From: Thalassolituus alkanivorans
GTDB taxonomy: Bacteria; Pseudomonadota; Gammaproteobacteria; Pseudomonadales; Oceanobacteraceae
Assembly (NCBI RefSeq): GCF_020447205.1
Contig: NZ_JAJAEL010000005.1
Coordinates: 166,641-205,577 of the forward strand
Reading direction: 5' to 3'
DNA length: 38,937 nucleotides
Of this stretch, positions 8,336 through 16,856 are shown piece by piece; the first letter of the stretch is position 1, and every line of letters begins with the position of its first letter. The position numbers and the translations under genes were made by a program. Under the pieces are notes generated by a model. It was given only the letters and a program-made list of their open reading frames with translations. It was not told where the DNA came from and did no database searches.

Positions 8336-9325
8336 TCAGTACATTTTTGCTTCACCGGCCGGACGTTTTTTAAAGCGCTTATGCACCCAGAAGTACTGAG
8401 CAGGATAGTGGAGAATGGCTTTTTCCAGCTCCCTGTTCCAGGCTTCGCAGTCTTGTTGCGCATCGTTACCAAAGCCTTCCAGTTCATCACTGAATTCGTA
8501 TTCGAAGTTACCATCGGCAAGACGATGCATACGCATAAATACCACGGCGGCGCCGCTTTCTCTTGCGATCCAGGTAGGCGTTGACAGGTTCGCGGCCTGA
8601 ATGCCGAAAAAGGGAGCAAATAAATCAGACTTGCTGAAGTTCTGATCGCAACCGTACCAGGCCATGCCGCCGTCTTTCAGAAACTGAACCATGTCTTTCA
8701 GTTCGTATTTGGTAAAACCATGCACATGATGGCGGTGGCGCCCGTTGACAATCATACGGTTAATAACCGGATTGTCATGGGGGCGGTACATATAGCCGAG
8801 GGGGTAATCCCGTGCGACCCGGTCGGCGAAAATAGCCAGAATAAAATCGACGGCGGCGAAGTGGCCACCCATGATCAGTACGCCATTCCCTTTGGCGCGG
8901 GCGTTAAACAATTTATCCAGACCAATAACCTTTGCTTTGGCCGAATAACCGGACATGTCCCGCCACCAGGGGTGGGAGGCTTCCAGTGCACCTTTGGTCA
9001 TTTCCACCATGTTTTCTTCAATCAGGGTTTCTATTTCTGCAGGGGATTTATCCGGAAAGCAGACACTCAGATTGCGGCGGCTTATGCGCGTACGGCTTTT
9101 CATTCTTTTGCTCAGCACGCGGCCGAGGCGGGCGCCCATTGCATGTTTGGTTTTAACCGGTAGCCAGGCCAGTGACCACATCAGCAGAACGATAATCCAG
9201 GCACTCCAGTATCTGGGTTTCAGCAGGGCGGGTGTAAGAGGAATCAGAGCAGATTTAATCATGTAGCGGTTGTTTTGACGGGTAAAAAAGCGGGATTTTA
9301 AATCATTCGGAACCTGTTGCTCCAT
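8336..9325 (-). CDS. LpxL/HtrB-type lysophospholipid (lipid A) acyltransferase
   Basis: 329-aa membrane-associated acyltransferase of the LpxL/LpxM/LpxP family, which transfers secondary acyl chains to lipid A precursors at the inner-membrane cytoplasmic face. The catalytic HxxxxD motif is GGHFAAVDF (His155/Asp160). Downstream blocks YGCDQNFSKSDLFAPFFG and QYFWVHKRFKKRP correspond to conserved LpxL segments. One membrane helix lies at about 38-56. The start at 9325 is preferred over a 48-residue longer frame beginning at 9469, which adds a non-homologous segment; the Shine-Dalgarno is weak (CGGAATTAAT). Whether it is LpxL or LpxM cannot be settled here. Confidence 0.85.
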   Translation of the reverse strand: MEQQVPNDLKSRFFTRQNNRYMIKSALIPLTPALLKPRYWSAWIIVLLMWSLAWLPVKTKHAMGARLGRVLSKRMKSRTRISRRNLSVCFPDKSPAEIETLIEENMVEMTKGALEASHPWWRDMSGYSAKAKVIGLDKLFNARAKGNGVLIMGGHFAAVDFILAIFADRVARDYPLGYMYRPHDNPVINRMIVNGRHRHHVHGFTKYELKDMVQFLKDGGMAWYGCDQNFSKSDLFAPFFGIQAANLSTPTWIARESGAAVVFMRMHRLADGNFEYEFSDELEGFGNDAQQDCEAWNRELEKAILHYPAQYFWVHKRFKKRPAGEAKMY

Positions 9326-9451
9326 ATTAATTCCGGATTTGTTTCCGGGCGAAGGGCTGTATATAAATACCGCAAAAATTTTTTGGATAATATCGTACGG
9401 CCTCCCGCAGAGCGGTACGGAAGAAGGGCGATAATGCCGTGGGAGAATTGT

Positions 9452-9486
9452 TAAAACAAAAGCCGGCAATTACAGGAATTGCCGGC
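9452..9486 (-). terminator. Intrinsic terminator of the yihG-like gene
   Basis: Perfect 10-bp inverted repeat (GCCGGCAATT at 9462-9471 and AATTGCCGGC at 9477-9486, 5-nt loop). On the minus strand it is followed by TTTTGTTTTAA. It lies 38 bp past the yihG-like stop and separates that gene from the lpxL-like gene. Confidence 0.88.
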
Positions 9487-9523
9487 TCGCCTGATCGTGG
9501 TTCAGGACTGAGGAACTGAACTG

Positions 9524-10459
9524 CTACAAATGTTCAGCCTTCTGTCCGGCTAATACGGAAAGCTGTTCATCTTTTTTCAGCCATATTTCCGTTACCCATT
9601 GCTGGATTTCCAGGCGTAAGGCATCGTCATTCTGATAATCGCCTTTGCTGAAATGCGCAGGAATCGGCAGCTCTTCAATCTGTACCACGGCGTGTTTAAA
9701 GCGCCCACACATCATGTCCCAGAAGCTTGGAATACCTTGCGGGTAATAAATGGTGACATTGGTCAGGGCGCTGAATTTATCCCCCAGTGCCTGAATAGCA
9801 AAGGCCAGACCTCCGGCCTTGGGTCTCAGCAGGTGTTTAAAGGGAGATTGCTGGTCGCGGTGTTTGGCAACGGTAAAGCGCGTACCTTCGAGGAAATTCA
9901 TCACGCTGGTCGGTGTCAGCGAGAACTTTTCGCAGGCTTTTTGAGTTTCTTTTAAATCATCCCCGGCTTTTTCCGGATGTTTGGCCAGAAACTGTTTGGA
10001 ATAGCGGCGCATAAAAGGAAAATCCAGAGCCCACCAGGCCTGACCAACAATAGGTACATAGGCCAGTTCTTTTTTAATAAAGAATTTCAGCAGCGGGACT
10101 TTGCCGTGATAAATCTGATACAGCACAAAAATATCCACCCAGCTCTGGTGGTTGGCGCTGAGCAGGTACCAGTCTTTTTTACCCTGGCGTGACAGGCCGC
10201 GGATATCCCATTGCACGCGGTGAACATGATTGAGCCACCACAGAATACCGGCCAGCCAGAGGCTGGCGATGGCAGTAATAACAGGATTTGCCAGTTGTTG
10301 TGCCTGACGTGCTGGCAGGATGATGCGAAGCAGGATAAAGGCATAAAGAAATACACCAAGAAAAACGGTATGAATCAACAGCGCAAGCGAGCTGATGATA
10401 CCTGCACAGGTTGTCAGGAAAGTGGGTTTTCCGGCGGAATGTAGTTCAGCTTTGCTCAC
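9524..10459 (-). CDS. yihG: YihG-like 1-acyl-glycerol-3-phosphate acyltransferase family protein
   Basis: 311-aa PlsC-domain acyltransferase closely resembling E. coli YihG (310 aa). Shared blocks include NWYLL/DWYLL, NHxSW-D, LDFPFMRRYS, the HPEK(A)G region and FLEGTRFT. The NHxxxxD motif is Asn103-His104...Asp109 and the acyl-acceptor motif EGTR is 191-194. Two hydrophobic helices lie near residues 20-50 and 60-76, so it is an inner-membrane protein. It probably acylates lysophosphatidic acid or remodels phospholipid acyl chains. Adjacent to the lpxL-like gene but separated from it by its own terminator. Confidence 0.88.
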   Translation of the reverse strand: MSKAELHSAGKPTFLTTCAGIISSLALLIHTVFLGVFLYAFILLRIILPARQAQQLANPVITAIASLWLAGILWWLNHVHRVQWDIRGLSRQGKKDWYLLSANHQSWVDIFVLYQIYHGKVPLLKFFIKKELAYVPIVGQAWWALDFPFMRRYSKQFLAKHPEKAGDDLKETQKACEKFSLTPTSVMNFLEGTRFTVAKHRDQQSPFKHLLRPKAGGLAFAIQALGDKFSALTNVTIYYPQGIPSFWDMMCGRFKHAVVQIEELPIPAHFSKGDYQNDDALRLEIQQWVTEIWLKKDEQLSVLAGQKAEHL

Positions 10460-10593
10460 GTTAGAGTCCGTATCCGGTGGGCGGTTAAGGGTGGTGGCTA
10501 ATGTTAGATAAAGTGGCGGAGCGCGGCAATCCTATGTTGCGCTGAGGCTGTGTTGCATGCAGGACAATCTGTTGCGCCGCCTGTGCTGTTTTT

Positions 10594-11112
10594 TCAGAGG
10601 GCGTCGGGGCTTTGGTCATCAATAATCCGCGCTGGAGATTGCTCGGTAAATATCTGGCTATGTCCGTTACTGTGCGGAAAATAAGCAAGATTGATGATAA
10701 CGCGCTCATAAAGCCAGTAAATAGCGTCCGGCTCTTCGACCCGGTAACGCTGTTGATAGCGGTATTGCAGCCAGCCATCCTGTAATTGCCATTGAACATA
10801 GTCACCGCTGCTGTGGCGCAGACAGATGGCACCATCCTGTTGCTGATAAAACAGAACCCGGTCCAGTTGCCAGCCCTGACTACCGACTTTTTTCAGGCGG
10901 AAACGACCATCGGGATAGCGCGAAGACGGGCGGTCATCGCCATGAATGTCGAGGCGTAATTGCTGGCCATTACCGAGTGGAATATGCGGGAGTTGTTGTA
11001 TGGATGCGATCGCGCTGCGTTCAGGCTGGCTGTGTCTGAGTGATGCGTAGGGTTCACCGCGCTGCGATTTTTCCCATTGCTGACAATGAATCTGAACCAG
11101 ATATGCACCCAT
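10594..11112 (-). CDS. Hypothetical protein, 172 aa
   Basis: I do not recognise a family. The sequence is soluble and rich in Gln, Tyr and Arg, with alternating polar/hydrophobic residues suggesting a beta-rich fold (WQLQDGWLQYRYQQRYRV, SGDYVQWQLQDGW). There is no signal peptide. An overlapping frame at 10485-10835 has a less protein-like composition and I treat it as a shadow. No convincing Shine-Dalgarno precedes the ATG. It lies between yihG-like and the phosphoethanolamine-transferase-like gene on the same strand, but large gaps on both sides argue against tight co-transcription. Confidence 0.6.
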   Translation of the reverse strand: MGAYLVQIHCQQWEKSQRGEPYASLRHSQPERSAIASIQQLPHIPLGNGQQLRLDIHGDDRPSSRYPDGRFRLKKVGSQGWQLDRVLFYQQQDGAICLRHSSGDYVQWQLQDGWLQYRYQQRYRVEEPDAIYWLYERVIINLAYFPHSNGHSQIFTEQSPARIIDDQSPDAL

Positions 11113-11169
11113 AATATTGTCCGTTGGCCCGGCAGGCCTGATAAGCAGCGAATGATTGAGCGCATATTA

Positions 11170-11205
11170 ACAGAAAGTTTGGCGGGGACAGAAAGTATGG
11201 CGGGG
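11170..11205 (-). repeat. 18-bp tandem duplication between genes
   Basis: ACAGAAAGTTTGGCGGGG is followed directly by ACAGAAAGTATGGCGGGG (17 of 18 identical). It is placed upstream of the 172-aa hypothetical gene and downstream of the transferase gene, so it may be part of a promoter/operator. Confidence 0.7.
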
Positions 11206-11232
11206 TTGGAGGGGCGACAAAGGCGAGGACAA

Positions 11233-11252
11233 ACCGGGCCATAAGGCCCGGT
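11233..11252 (-). terminator. Hairpin downstream of the phosphoethanolamine-transferase-like gene
   Basis: Perfect 8-bp stem ACCGGGCC, loop ATAA, GGCCCGGT, starting 11 bp past the stop codon. The minus-strand 3' flank (TTGTCC) has only a weak T tract, so termination may be incomplete. Confidence 0.55.
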
Positions 11253-11262
11253 GTGGTTTGTA

Positions 11263-13032
11263 TTATTGGCTGGTTACCGTTGCGGCAGGCTGAGGGTTTT
11301 TCAGGGGTTTGTAGGCCAGCTTGCCATGCATGGTGCGGGCATTTTCCAGTGGCAGGTTGTAGTCGAAACTGAACAGGTCGCAGCTGCTGCAATAAGTTTC
11401 GCCTTCCATCTGGCTGCCACTCATGCCAATCACCGTGTCGAAGACAAAGTCATTAGGGTAGTACTGGCCGAGGTTGTGGCGCAGGGCTGCGGTTTTATCA
11501 GAATTTTGCTGCTGATAAGCCTTTGATAACCAGATCAGGGTCGGAGACTCGACCATATCGAAGGAGAAGTTGGCACTGGAGTGGCCGACGCCGCGCTCAA
11601 TGTCTTCGGAATGATCGGCAAAGTACAGCAGGCCGCCAATGCCATCATTGCCCAGAGCACTCTGCAGATCGTCGATCAGGGTGCTGACAACATGGTCGTT
11701 GTACAGAATGCTGTTGTCATAGCACTCACGGGAGTGGCCGAGTCCGCCTTTGAATATGTGCGAGTACAGGGCATCCAACGGAGCAACTTCGTAGCGTTTG
11801 TATTCTTCCGGGTAACGCTCACAGTAATCGGTGTGGTTGCCCATCAGGTGAACAAATATCACCTGATTTTTACCCGCATCGCGTTGCGCCAGAATATCTT
11901 TATAGAGTGGCAAAAGAACGCCGTCCGGCTGATGATTTTTGTGCGACATACTGTGAAATTCAATATCGAAGGTCAGCTGTACATCCTGCGCTTCTTTGGC
12001 AATCAGACCGAGGATCATGTCATAGCTGTTGGACAGTGGCTGGTTACCCAGCCAGTGAGTCACAAAGCCAGCTTCGTTCATCAGTTCAACAATGCCCAGT
12101 GACTGGGTGTAGTGTTTATCATTTTTCTGATTGGCTGCGGTCAGGGCGTGGGACAGGGCTGCCATCGTACCGGGATAATTGGAGAAAGAATTATCGGCAA
12201 TAAACAGGTTGCCCTCATCTTTCAGGCGCTGCAGGTTAGGGGTGGTGTCCAGCTCATAGCCGTAGACACCCATATGGTGTTTGTTCAGGGATTCACCGAC
12301 AACCACCACATAGATCTCTCCCTGGCCTTTCTTGCTGATGCGGTAGTCTTTCTTGATATTGCGCTGGCTGAATTGCGCCATGCGCTCTTTGGTTGTGGTC
12401 ATTTCTTTCTGATAGCTGACGTAAACATCCACCGGGTAGGTAAATAAGCCCTTTTCCAGCGGTGCCAGAGCAATCATCAGTATGCCCAGCAGAACATAGG
12501 TTGTGGCAGTTTTTATCGGCAGGGTTTTACGATCATTGCCAACATTGTGCTTAACGATCCAGACAAGGATGGCAACGGCCAGCAGCAGTGGTATTACTGA
12601 CATTACGGATGTGAAGCTGGCGAGATATTCACTGGCTTCTGCACTGGTCGTCTGGAATACGGCAATAAAGCTGTCTTTGTTCATTGCTCCGCCCACGACC
12701 TGATAGTGCAGCAGGTAGGCAAGGGGGCCCAGCAATGGCAGGGCAATCAGCAGAAAGCCAAGAAAACGGCCGGCAAGAGTGCGCATGGGCAGAGCCATAA
12801 ACAGGCTGGTTGCGATAGCGAAGACCAAAAGGTCGGTAACCGCACCGTAAGGGTAGATTTTACCAACGGAGATAATCGCAAGAATGACGCTGACAATTGC
12901 GAATGCGAGCATCAGACGGCTGACGCGGGGCTGGTTAAGAGCGGTGCCGCGTTTGATCAGTTGTGTCCATATGTAGACCGTCAGACCAACAAAAAGGAGT
13001 TTTACCGGAATTAAAGGAAATAAAGCTGACAT
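11263..13032 (-). CDS. Phosphoethanolamine transferase-like membrane protein (EptA/CptA/OpgE superfamily)
   Basis: 589-aa inner-membrane protein. About five N-terminal membrane helices (residues ~1-200) precede a periplasmic alkaline-phosphatase/sulfatase-fold domain. Family motifs seen are VVGESLNKHHMGVYGY (metal site), DNSFSNYPGT (expected nucleophilic threonine region), FVHLMGNHTDYCERYP and YFADHSEDIERGVGHS (metal ligands). FQTTSAEASEYL in the membrane-to-domain linker is also typical. Such enzymes move phosphoethanolamine from phosphatidylethanolamine to lipid A, LPS core or glucans; the acceptor cannot be told. The start at 13032 has AAGGGG 5 nt upstream and the protein then begins with a membrane helix. 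The nearby lpxL-like gene suggests an outer-membrane role. Confidence 0.87.
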   Translation of the reverse strand: MSALFPLIPVKLLFVGLTVYIWTQLIKRGTALNQPRVSRLMLAFAIVSVILAIISVGKIYPYGAVTDLLVFAIATSLFMALPMRTLAGRFLGFLLIALPLLGPLAYLLHYQVVGGAMNKDSFIAVFQTTSAEASEYLASFTSVMSVIPLLLAVAILVWIVKHNVGNDRKTLPIKTATTYVLLGILMIALAPLEKGLFTYPVDVYVSYQKEMTTTKERMAQFSQRNIKKDYRISKKGQGEIYVVVVGESLNKHHMGVYGYELDTTPNLQRLKDEGNLFIADNSFSNYPGTMAALSHALTAANQKNDKHYTQSLGIVELMNEAGFVTHWLGNQPLSNSYDMILGLIAKEAQDVQLTFDIEFHSMSHKNHQPDGVLLPLYKDILAQRDAGKNQVIFVHLMGNHTDYCERYPEEYKRYEVAPLDALYSHIFKGGLGHSRECYDNSILYNDHVVSTLIDDLQSALGNDGIGGLLYFADHSEDIERGVGHSSANFSFDMVESPTLIWLSKAYQQQNSDKTAALRHNLGQYYPNDFVFDTVIGMSGSQMEGETYCSSCDLFSFDYNLPLENARTMHGKLAYKPLKNPQPAATVTSQ

Positions 13033-13206
13033 GGTGCCCCTTTGGATTGGAAGTGTTGTCCGTAACGGGTATTGGAGCGCGGAATGTAATGAAAATGTCA
13101 CCGGATTGCAAAGAAATGATCGTTCGCTTTTCGGGCTTAATAACGTGTCCGGGATTCAGCACCGGTTCAGTGACCAGCAGAGCTTGCCGCTCAGAGGGGC
13201 AGCCAT

Positions 13207-13236
13207 AAAAAACCCGGCCTGAGCCGGGTTTTTCAG
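13207..13236 (-). terminator. acnB intrinsic terminator
   Basis: Perfect stem AACCCGGC (13211-13218), loop CTGA, GCCGGGTT (13223-13230). A T run follows on the minus strand, from the A run at 13207-13212. Confidence 0.88.
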
Positions 13237-13256
13237 TGATCAATCGCTCGGGTTAA

Positions 13257-15860
13257 TTACTTGTCTGACACGATAACAGCAGTCGCTGCTTTTCTGGTGT
13301 ACTCGTCCATCTTGTCGAAGTTCAGGTACTTGTAGATGTCGGCAGACATGCTGTCCAGCTTGTTGGCGTATTCCATGTATTCTGCGGTGGTTGGCAGTTT
13401 ACCCAGAATCGCACCTACCGCAGCCAGTTCCGCAGAGGTCAGGTACACGTTGGCACCATCACCCAGACGGTTCGGGAAGTTACGGGTAGAGGTAGACAGT
13501 ACGGTGGTGTTCGGAGCTACACGTGCCTGGTTACCCATACACAGAGAACAGCCTGGCATTTCGGTACGTACACCGGAAGTGCCATAGATGTTGAAGTAAC
13601 CTTCTTCCATCAGCTGAGCTTCGTCCATCTTGGTTGGCGGAGACATCCACATACGGGTGCTCAGACCACCTTTGTGCTGGGACAGCAGCTTACCCGCAGC
13701 GCGGAAGTGACCAATGTTGGTCATACAGGAGCCGATGAAGACTTCATCCACTTTGTCGCCGGCCACTTCGGACAGGAACCTGGCATCGTCCGGGTCGTTC
13801 GGGCAGCACACGATAGGCTCTTTGATGTCGGCCAGGTCGATTTCGATTACATGAGCGTATTCGGCATCTTTGTCAGCACGCATCAGGCTTGGGTTGGCCA
13901 GCCATGCTTCCATTGCCTGTGCGCGACGCTCCAGTGTGCGTGGGTCGCCATAGCCTTCAGAGATCATCCAGCGCAGCATCACGATGTTGGAACGCAGGTA
14001 TTCAGCCACCGATTCTTCCGACAGGTTGATGGTACAGCCGGCGGCAGAACGCTCAGCAGAGGCGTCAGACAGTTCGAACGCCTGTTCAACCGTCAGGTTT
14101 TCCAGACCTTCGATTTCCAGAATACGGCCGGAGAATTCGTTGATCTTACCTTTCTTCTCAACGGTCAGGATGCCTTGCTTGATACCGTACAGCGGAATGG
14201 CGTGAACCAGATCGCGCAGGGTAATACCAGGCTGCATTTTACCCTTGAAGCGCACCAGTACCGATTCCGGCATATCCAGTGGCATAACACCGGTCGCTGC
14301 GGCGAACGCAACCAGACCAGAACCCGCCGGGAAGGAAATACCCATAGGGAAACGGGTGTGAGAGTCACCACCGGTACCGACCGTGTCAGGCAGCAGCATG
14401 CGGTTCAGCCAGGAGTGGATGATACCGTCGCCAGGACGCAGAGCAACACCGCCACGGGTCTGGATGAAGTCAGGCATGGTGTGCTGCATTTCAACGTCAA
14501 TCGGCTTCGGATAAGCGGCCGTGTGACAGAACGACTGCATCACCAGATCCGCCTGGAAGCCCAGACACGCCAGGTCTTTCAGTTCGTCACGGGTCATAGG
14601 CCCCGTGGTGTCCTGCGAGCCTACCGTCGTCATCTTAGGTTCGCAGTAAGTGCCCGGACGTACGCCCTGGCCTTCTTCCAGACCACAAGCCTTACCAACC
14701 ATTTTCTGCGCCAGAGTGAAGCCTTTGCTGCCTGCTTCAGGGTCAACCGGCAGACGGAAAGTGTCGGTTGCGCCCAGGTTCAGGGCAGCGCGGGCCTTAG
14801 TGGTCAGACCACGACCGATGATCAGCGGGATACGGCCGCCAGCCTGAACTTCGTCCAGGATGACATCGGATTTGAATTCGAATTCGGAGATAACGTCGCC
14901 GGCTTCGTTCAGGATTTTGCCTTCGTATGGGCGGATATCGATCACATCACCCATGTTCATCTTGTCGACAGGGGCTTCGAATACCAGAGCACCGGCATCT
15001 TCCATGGTATTGAAGAAGATAGGCGCCACTTTGGAACCGATACAGACACCGCCGCCGCGCTTGTTCGGTACGCCCGGTATGTCGTCACCGAAGAACCACA
15101 GCACCGAGTTGGTGGCCGACTTACGGGAAGAACCGGTACCCACAACGTCACCCACGAAGGCAACGGGCAGGCCTTTGGCTTTGATCGCTTCGATCTGCTT
15201 CATCGGGCCGGTTACGCCGTGCTCTTCCGGAGTCAGACCGTCACGGGTCATCTTGTAAGCAGCGCGGGCGTGCAGCGGGATATCAGGACGTGACCAGGCA
15301 TCCGGAGCCGGAGACAGGTCGTCGGTGTTGGTTTCGCCGGTGACTTTAAACACGGTCATTTTGATGGATTCGGCAACCTTGTTGCGCTTGGTGAACCATT
15401 CAGCGTTGGCCCAGGATTCCATCAGTTCTTTGGCAACGGCATTGCCGGCGTTCATTTTGTCCTGTACGTCATTGAAGGCATCAAACATCAGCAGGGTGTG
15501 CTTCAGTTCTTTAGCAGCCAGCGGAGCCAGTTGAGCGTTGTCCAGCAGCTCAACCAGCGTGGCGATGTTGTAGCCACCCTGCATCATACCCAGCAGCTGC
15601 ACCGCTTTTTCTTTAGAAACCAGCGGAGACGTCGCTTCGCCTTTAACGATGGCCGTCAGGAAGGCTGCTTTCACGTAGGCGGCTTCGTCAACACCCGGTG
15701 GAATGCGGTTTTCCAGCAGATCAACCAGAACGGTTTCTTCGCCAGCCGGTGGGTTTTTCAGCAGCTCAACCAGAGCAGCAGTCTGCTCAGCGTTCAGTGG
15801 CTTGGGCGGAATATTCAATTCAGCACGTTCAGCGACGTGTGCGCGATAAGCTTCTAACAC
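13257..15860 (-). CDS. acnB: Aconitate hydratase B (bifunctional aconitase / 2-methylisocitrate dehydratase)
   Basis: 867-aa TCA-cycle enzyme interconverting citrate and isocitrate; AcnB also dehydrates/hydrates methylisocitrate in the methylcitrate cycle. Nearly collinear with E. coli AcnB: an N-terminal HEAT-like domain, a swivelling domain with [16 protein letters not shown], and [4Fe-4S] ligands Cys712, Cys771 and Cys774 (SCMTN; CSLC). [11 protein letters not shown] and [10 protein letters not shown] are intact. The start codon is GTG (15858-15860) with GAGG upstream; [12 protein letters not shown] matches the AcnB N-terminus. It is the first of three aconitase-family genes in this region and is followed by its own terminator. 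Confidence 0.97.
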   Translation of the reverse strand: MLEAYRAHVAERAELNIPPKPLNAEQTAALVELLKNPPAGEETVLVDLLENRIPPGVDEAAYVKAAFLTAIVKGEATSPLVSKEKAVQLLGMMQGGYNIATLVELLDNAQLAPLAAKELKHTLLMFDAFNDVQDKMNAGNAVAKELMESWANAEWFTKRNKVAESIKMTVFKVTGETNTDDLSPAPDAWSRPDIPLHARAAYKMTRDGLTPEEHGVTGPMKQIEAIKAKGLPVAFVGDVVGTGSSRKSATNSVLWFFGDDIPGVPNKRGGGVCIGSKVAPIFFNTMEDAGALVFEAPVDKMNMGDVIDIRPYEGKILNEAGDVISEFEFKSDVILDEVQAGGRIPLIIGRGLTTKARAALNLGATDTFRLPVDPEAGSKGFTLAQKMVGKACGLEEGQGVRPGTYCEPKMTTVGSQDTTGPMTRDELKDLACLGFQADLVMQSFCHTAAYPKPIDVEMQHTMPDFIQTRGGVALRPGDGIIHSWLNRMLLPDTVGTGGDSHTRFPMGISFPAGSGLVAFAAATGVMPLDMPESVLVRFKGKMQPGITLRDLVHAIPLYGIKQGILTVEKKGKINEFSGRILEIEGLENLTVEQAFELSDASAERSAAGCTINLSEESVAEYLRSNIVMLRWMISEGYGDPRTLERRAQAMEAWLANPSLMRADKDAEYAHVIEIDLADIKEPIVCCPNDPDDARFLSEVAGDKVDEVFIGSCMTNIGHFRAAGKLLSQHKGGLSTRMWMSPPTKMDEAQLMEEGYFNIYGTSGVRTEMPGCSLCMGNQARVAPNTTVLSTSTRNFPNRLGDGANVYLTSAELAAVGAILGKLPTTAEYMEYANKLDSMSADIYKYLNFDKMDEYTRKAATAVIVSDK

Positions 15861-15971
15861 AGCGGTATCCTCATCGTTAACAAGTTAGATTCTGCACGGT
15901 CCGTTCATTCATCGGGGTGAATGATAGCTCCTCGCTCTGATTCTAACAGTACTGCCGGGTTCAATACCCAG

Positions 15972-16008
15972 AGACAAACGTCGATATGTGAACAGACAAA
16001 TGTCGATA
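15972..16008. promoter_or_regulatory. Paired 15-bp direct repeats upstream of acnB
   Basis: AGACAAACGTCGATA (15972-15986) and AGACAAATGTCGATA (15994-16008) are 14/15 identical and begin 22 bp apart, i.e. two helical turns on one DNA face. They lie 112-148 bp upstream of the acnB GTG. A CATTCA/TGAATG inverted repeat at 15906-15923 is also present. This is suggestive of transcription-factor sites; the factor is unknown. Confidence 0.5.
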
Positions 16009-16097
16009 ATGCGCAGAGCAACGCTAGGCAGAAAGCGGTCTGCCGATTTTTGAGAATAGCAATGCTGGGCTTGTCGGGTTCAGGTTTTCACCCCCGA

Positions 16098-16367
16098 TTA
16101 GGCTGGTATTGATGGCCTTATCCACCATCGATACAGCTGAGTGGCTATGGCCTCATCCTGACTGGCTGGTTTGCGACAGGCTGCCGACAGCAGGGCAGCG
16201 CGCTTGGTGTGCCGGTAGGCCAGAGCCGACAGCTTACCGCTGTTGTCGCTGAAATGAGGGACCGTATTTGTATATGTGAGCCGTAAAGGCAGTTCTGCAG
16301 CTTGGAGTGGGAAGGTGCGAGCCGAAAATGAAGGTTTTATGGTTCGCCTTGGACTTGTGGTGAGGAG
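16098..16367 (-). pseudogene. Possible gene remnant (C-terminal coding-like fragment)
   Basis: Within the 635-bp gap between acnB and island 1, one minus-strand frame is open for 89 codons, bounded by TAG and TAA, without any ATG, GTG or TTG. Its translation has protein-like composition (for example SGKLSALAYRHTKRAALL near the middle) and host-like GC content, unlike the AT-rich island next to it. I do not recognise the family. It may be the tail of a gene truncated when island 1 arrived, or non-coding. Apart from this and the repeats near 15.9-16.0 kb I see nothing else in the gap. Confidence 0.3.
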
Positions 16368-16438
16368 CTATTGGGTCGGTTATTTGAAGAGAGTTAGCGC
16401 TTGGTAGTGTTATTTATTATTTTTGAAATACGTAACTG

Positions 16439-16464
16439 TTGATCGTGGAGCAATTGGTTATAAT
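16439..16464 (+). promoter_or_regulatory. Candidate promoter of island 1
   Basis: A consensus TATAAT (16459-16464) sits in AT-rich DNA 32 bp before the ATG of the small membrane gene. TTGATC at 16439-16444 is only 14 bp upstream of TATAAT but 17 bp from an overlapping AATAAT (16462-16467). Either reading gives a short leader. No Shine-Dalgarno is obvious before the gene. Confidence 0.5.
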
Positions 16465-16495
16465 AATAAAAGTATAACTTCGGATTTTTTTTGAT

Positions 16496-16855
16496 ATGGA
16501 TATAACACCAGATTTAGTACAAAGCATTGTTGAAGGGGTTGCGTCGTGGCCTGTTGCAGCAATGGTTATTTCTATTATTTTTATCAGTCCAATCAGAAGA
16601 GTGGCTGAAAGGCTCTCATCATTTGACTCTGTGAGGGCTAAGCTCGGTCAGGTTGAGGTGGATTTAGGGCAATTAGCTTCGGATGGCAGGAAGGTTATGT
16701 CGAATGCTAATGAAGTTAATAGGATTTTGGCTGAGTCGAGACTACTTGAGTTACAAATTACGCTAGATGTTCATGGTCCAATGTTTACTGAGGAGCATCG
16801 GCGTCAATTGGCTCATCAAATTGACGAGCTCGAAAAACTGTTAAAGAGTGAATGA
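16496..16855 (+). CDS. Small membrane-anchored coiled-coil protein of unknown function
   Basis: 119-aa protein. A single hydrophobic helix (about residues 16-34, VEGVASWPVAAMVISIIFIS) is followed by a basic stop-transfer segment (RRVAERL) and a long amphipathic, probably coiled-coil cytoplasmic part (residues ~37-119, rich in Leu/Glu/Gln/Lys). No catalytic motif is visible. It is AT-rich compared with the flanking aconitase genes. Its stop TGA (16853-16855) lies 1 nt before the ATG of the PcfJ-domain gene (and overlaps its alternative GTG), so the two are translationally coupled and presumably function together. A membrane sensor or anchor for the downstream protein is a guess. Confidence 0.72.
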   Translation: MDITPDLVQSIVEGVASWPVAAMVISIIFISPIRRVAERLSSFDSVRAKLGQVEVDLGQLASDGRKVMSNANEVNRILAESRLLELQITLDVHGPMFTEEHRRQLAHQIDELEKLLKSE

Positions 16856-16856
16856 T

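Noticed and set aside
10485-10835. 116-aa frame overlapping the 172-aa hypothetical gene
   Set aside because: It overlaps the more protein-like frame at 10594-11112 on the same strand and has no ribosome binding site; treated as a shadow.
13674-15293. 539-codon open frame antisense to acnB
   Set aside because: It mirrors the highly conserved acnB gene; long antisense frames arise from the host's codon bias, and the translation is Arg/His/Gln-rich without recognisable motifs. The same applies to the 384-codon frame opposite aspS and the 353-codon frame opposite the third aconitase gene.
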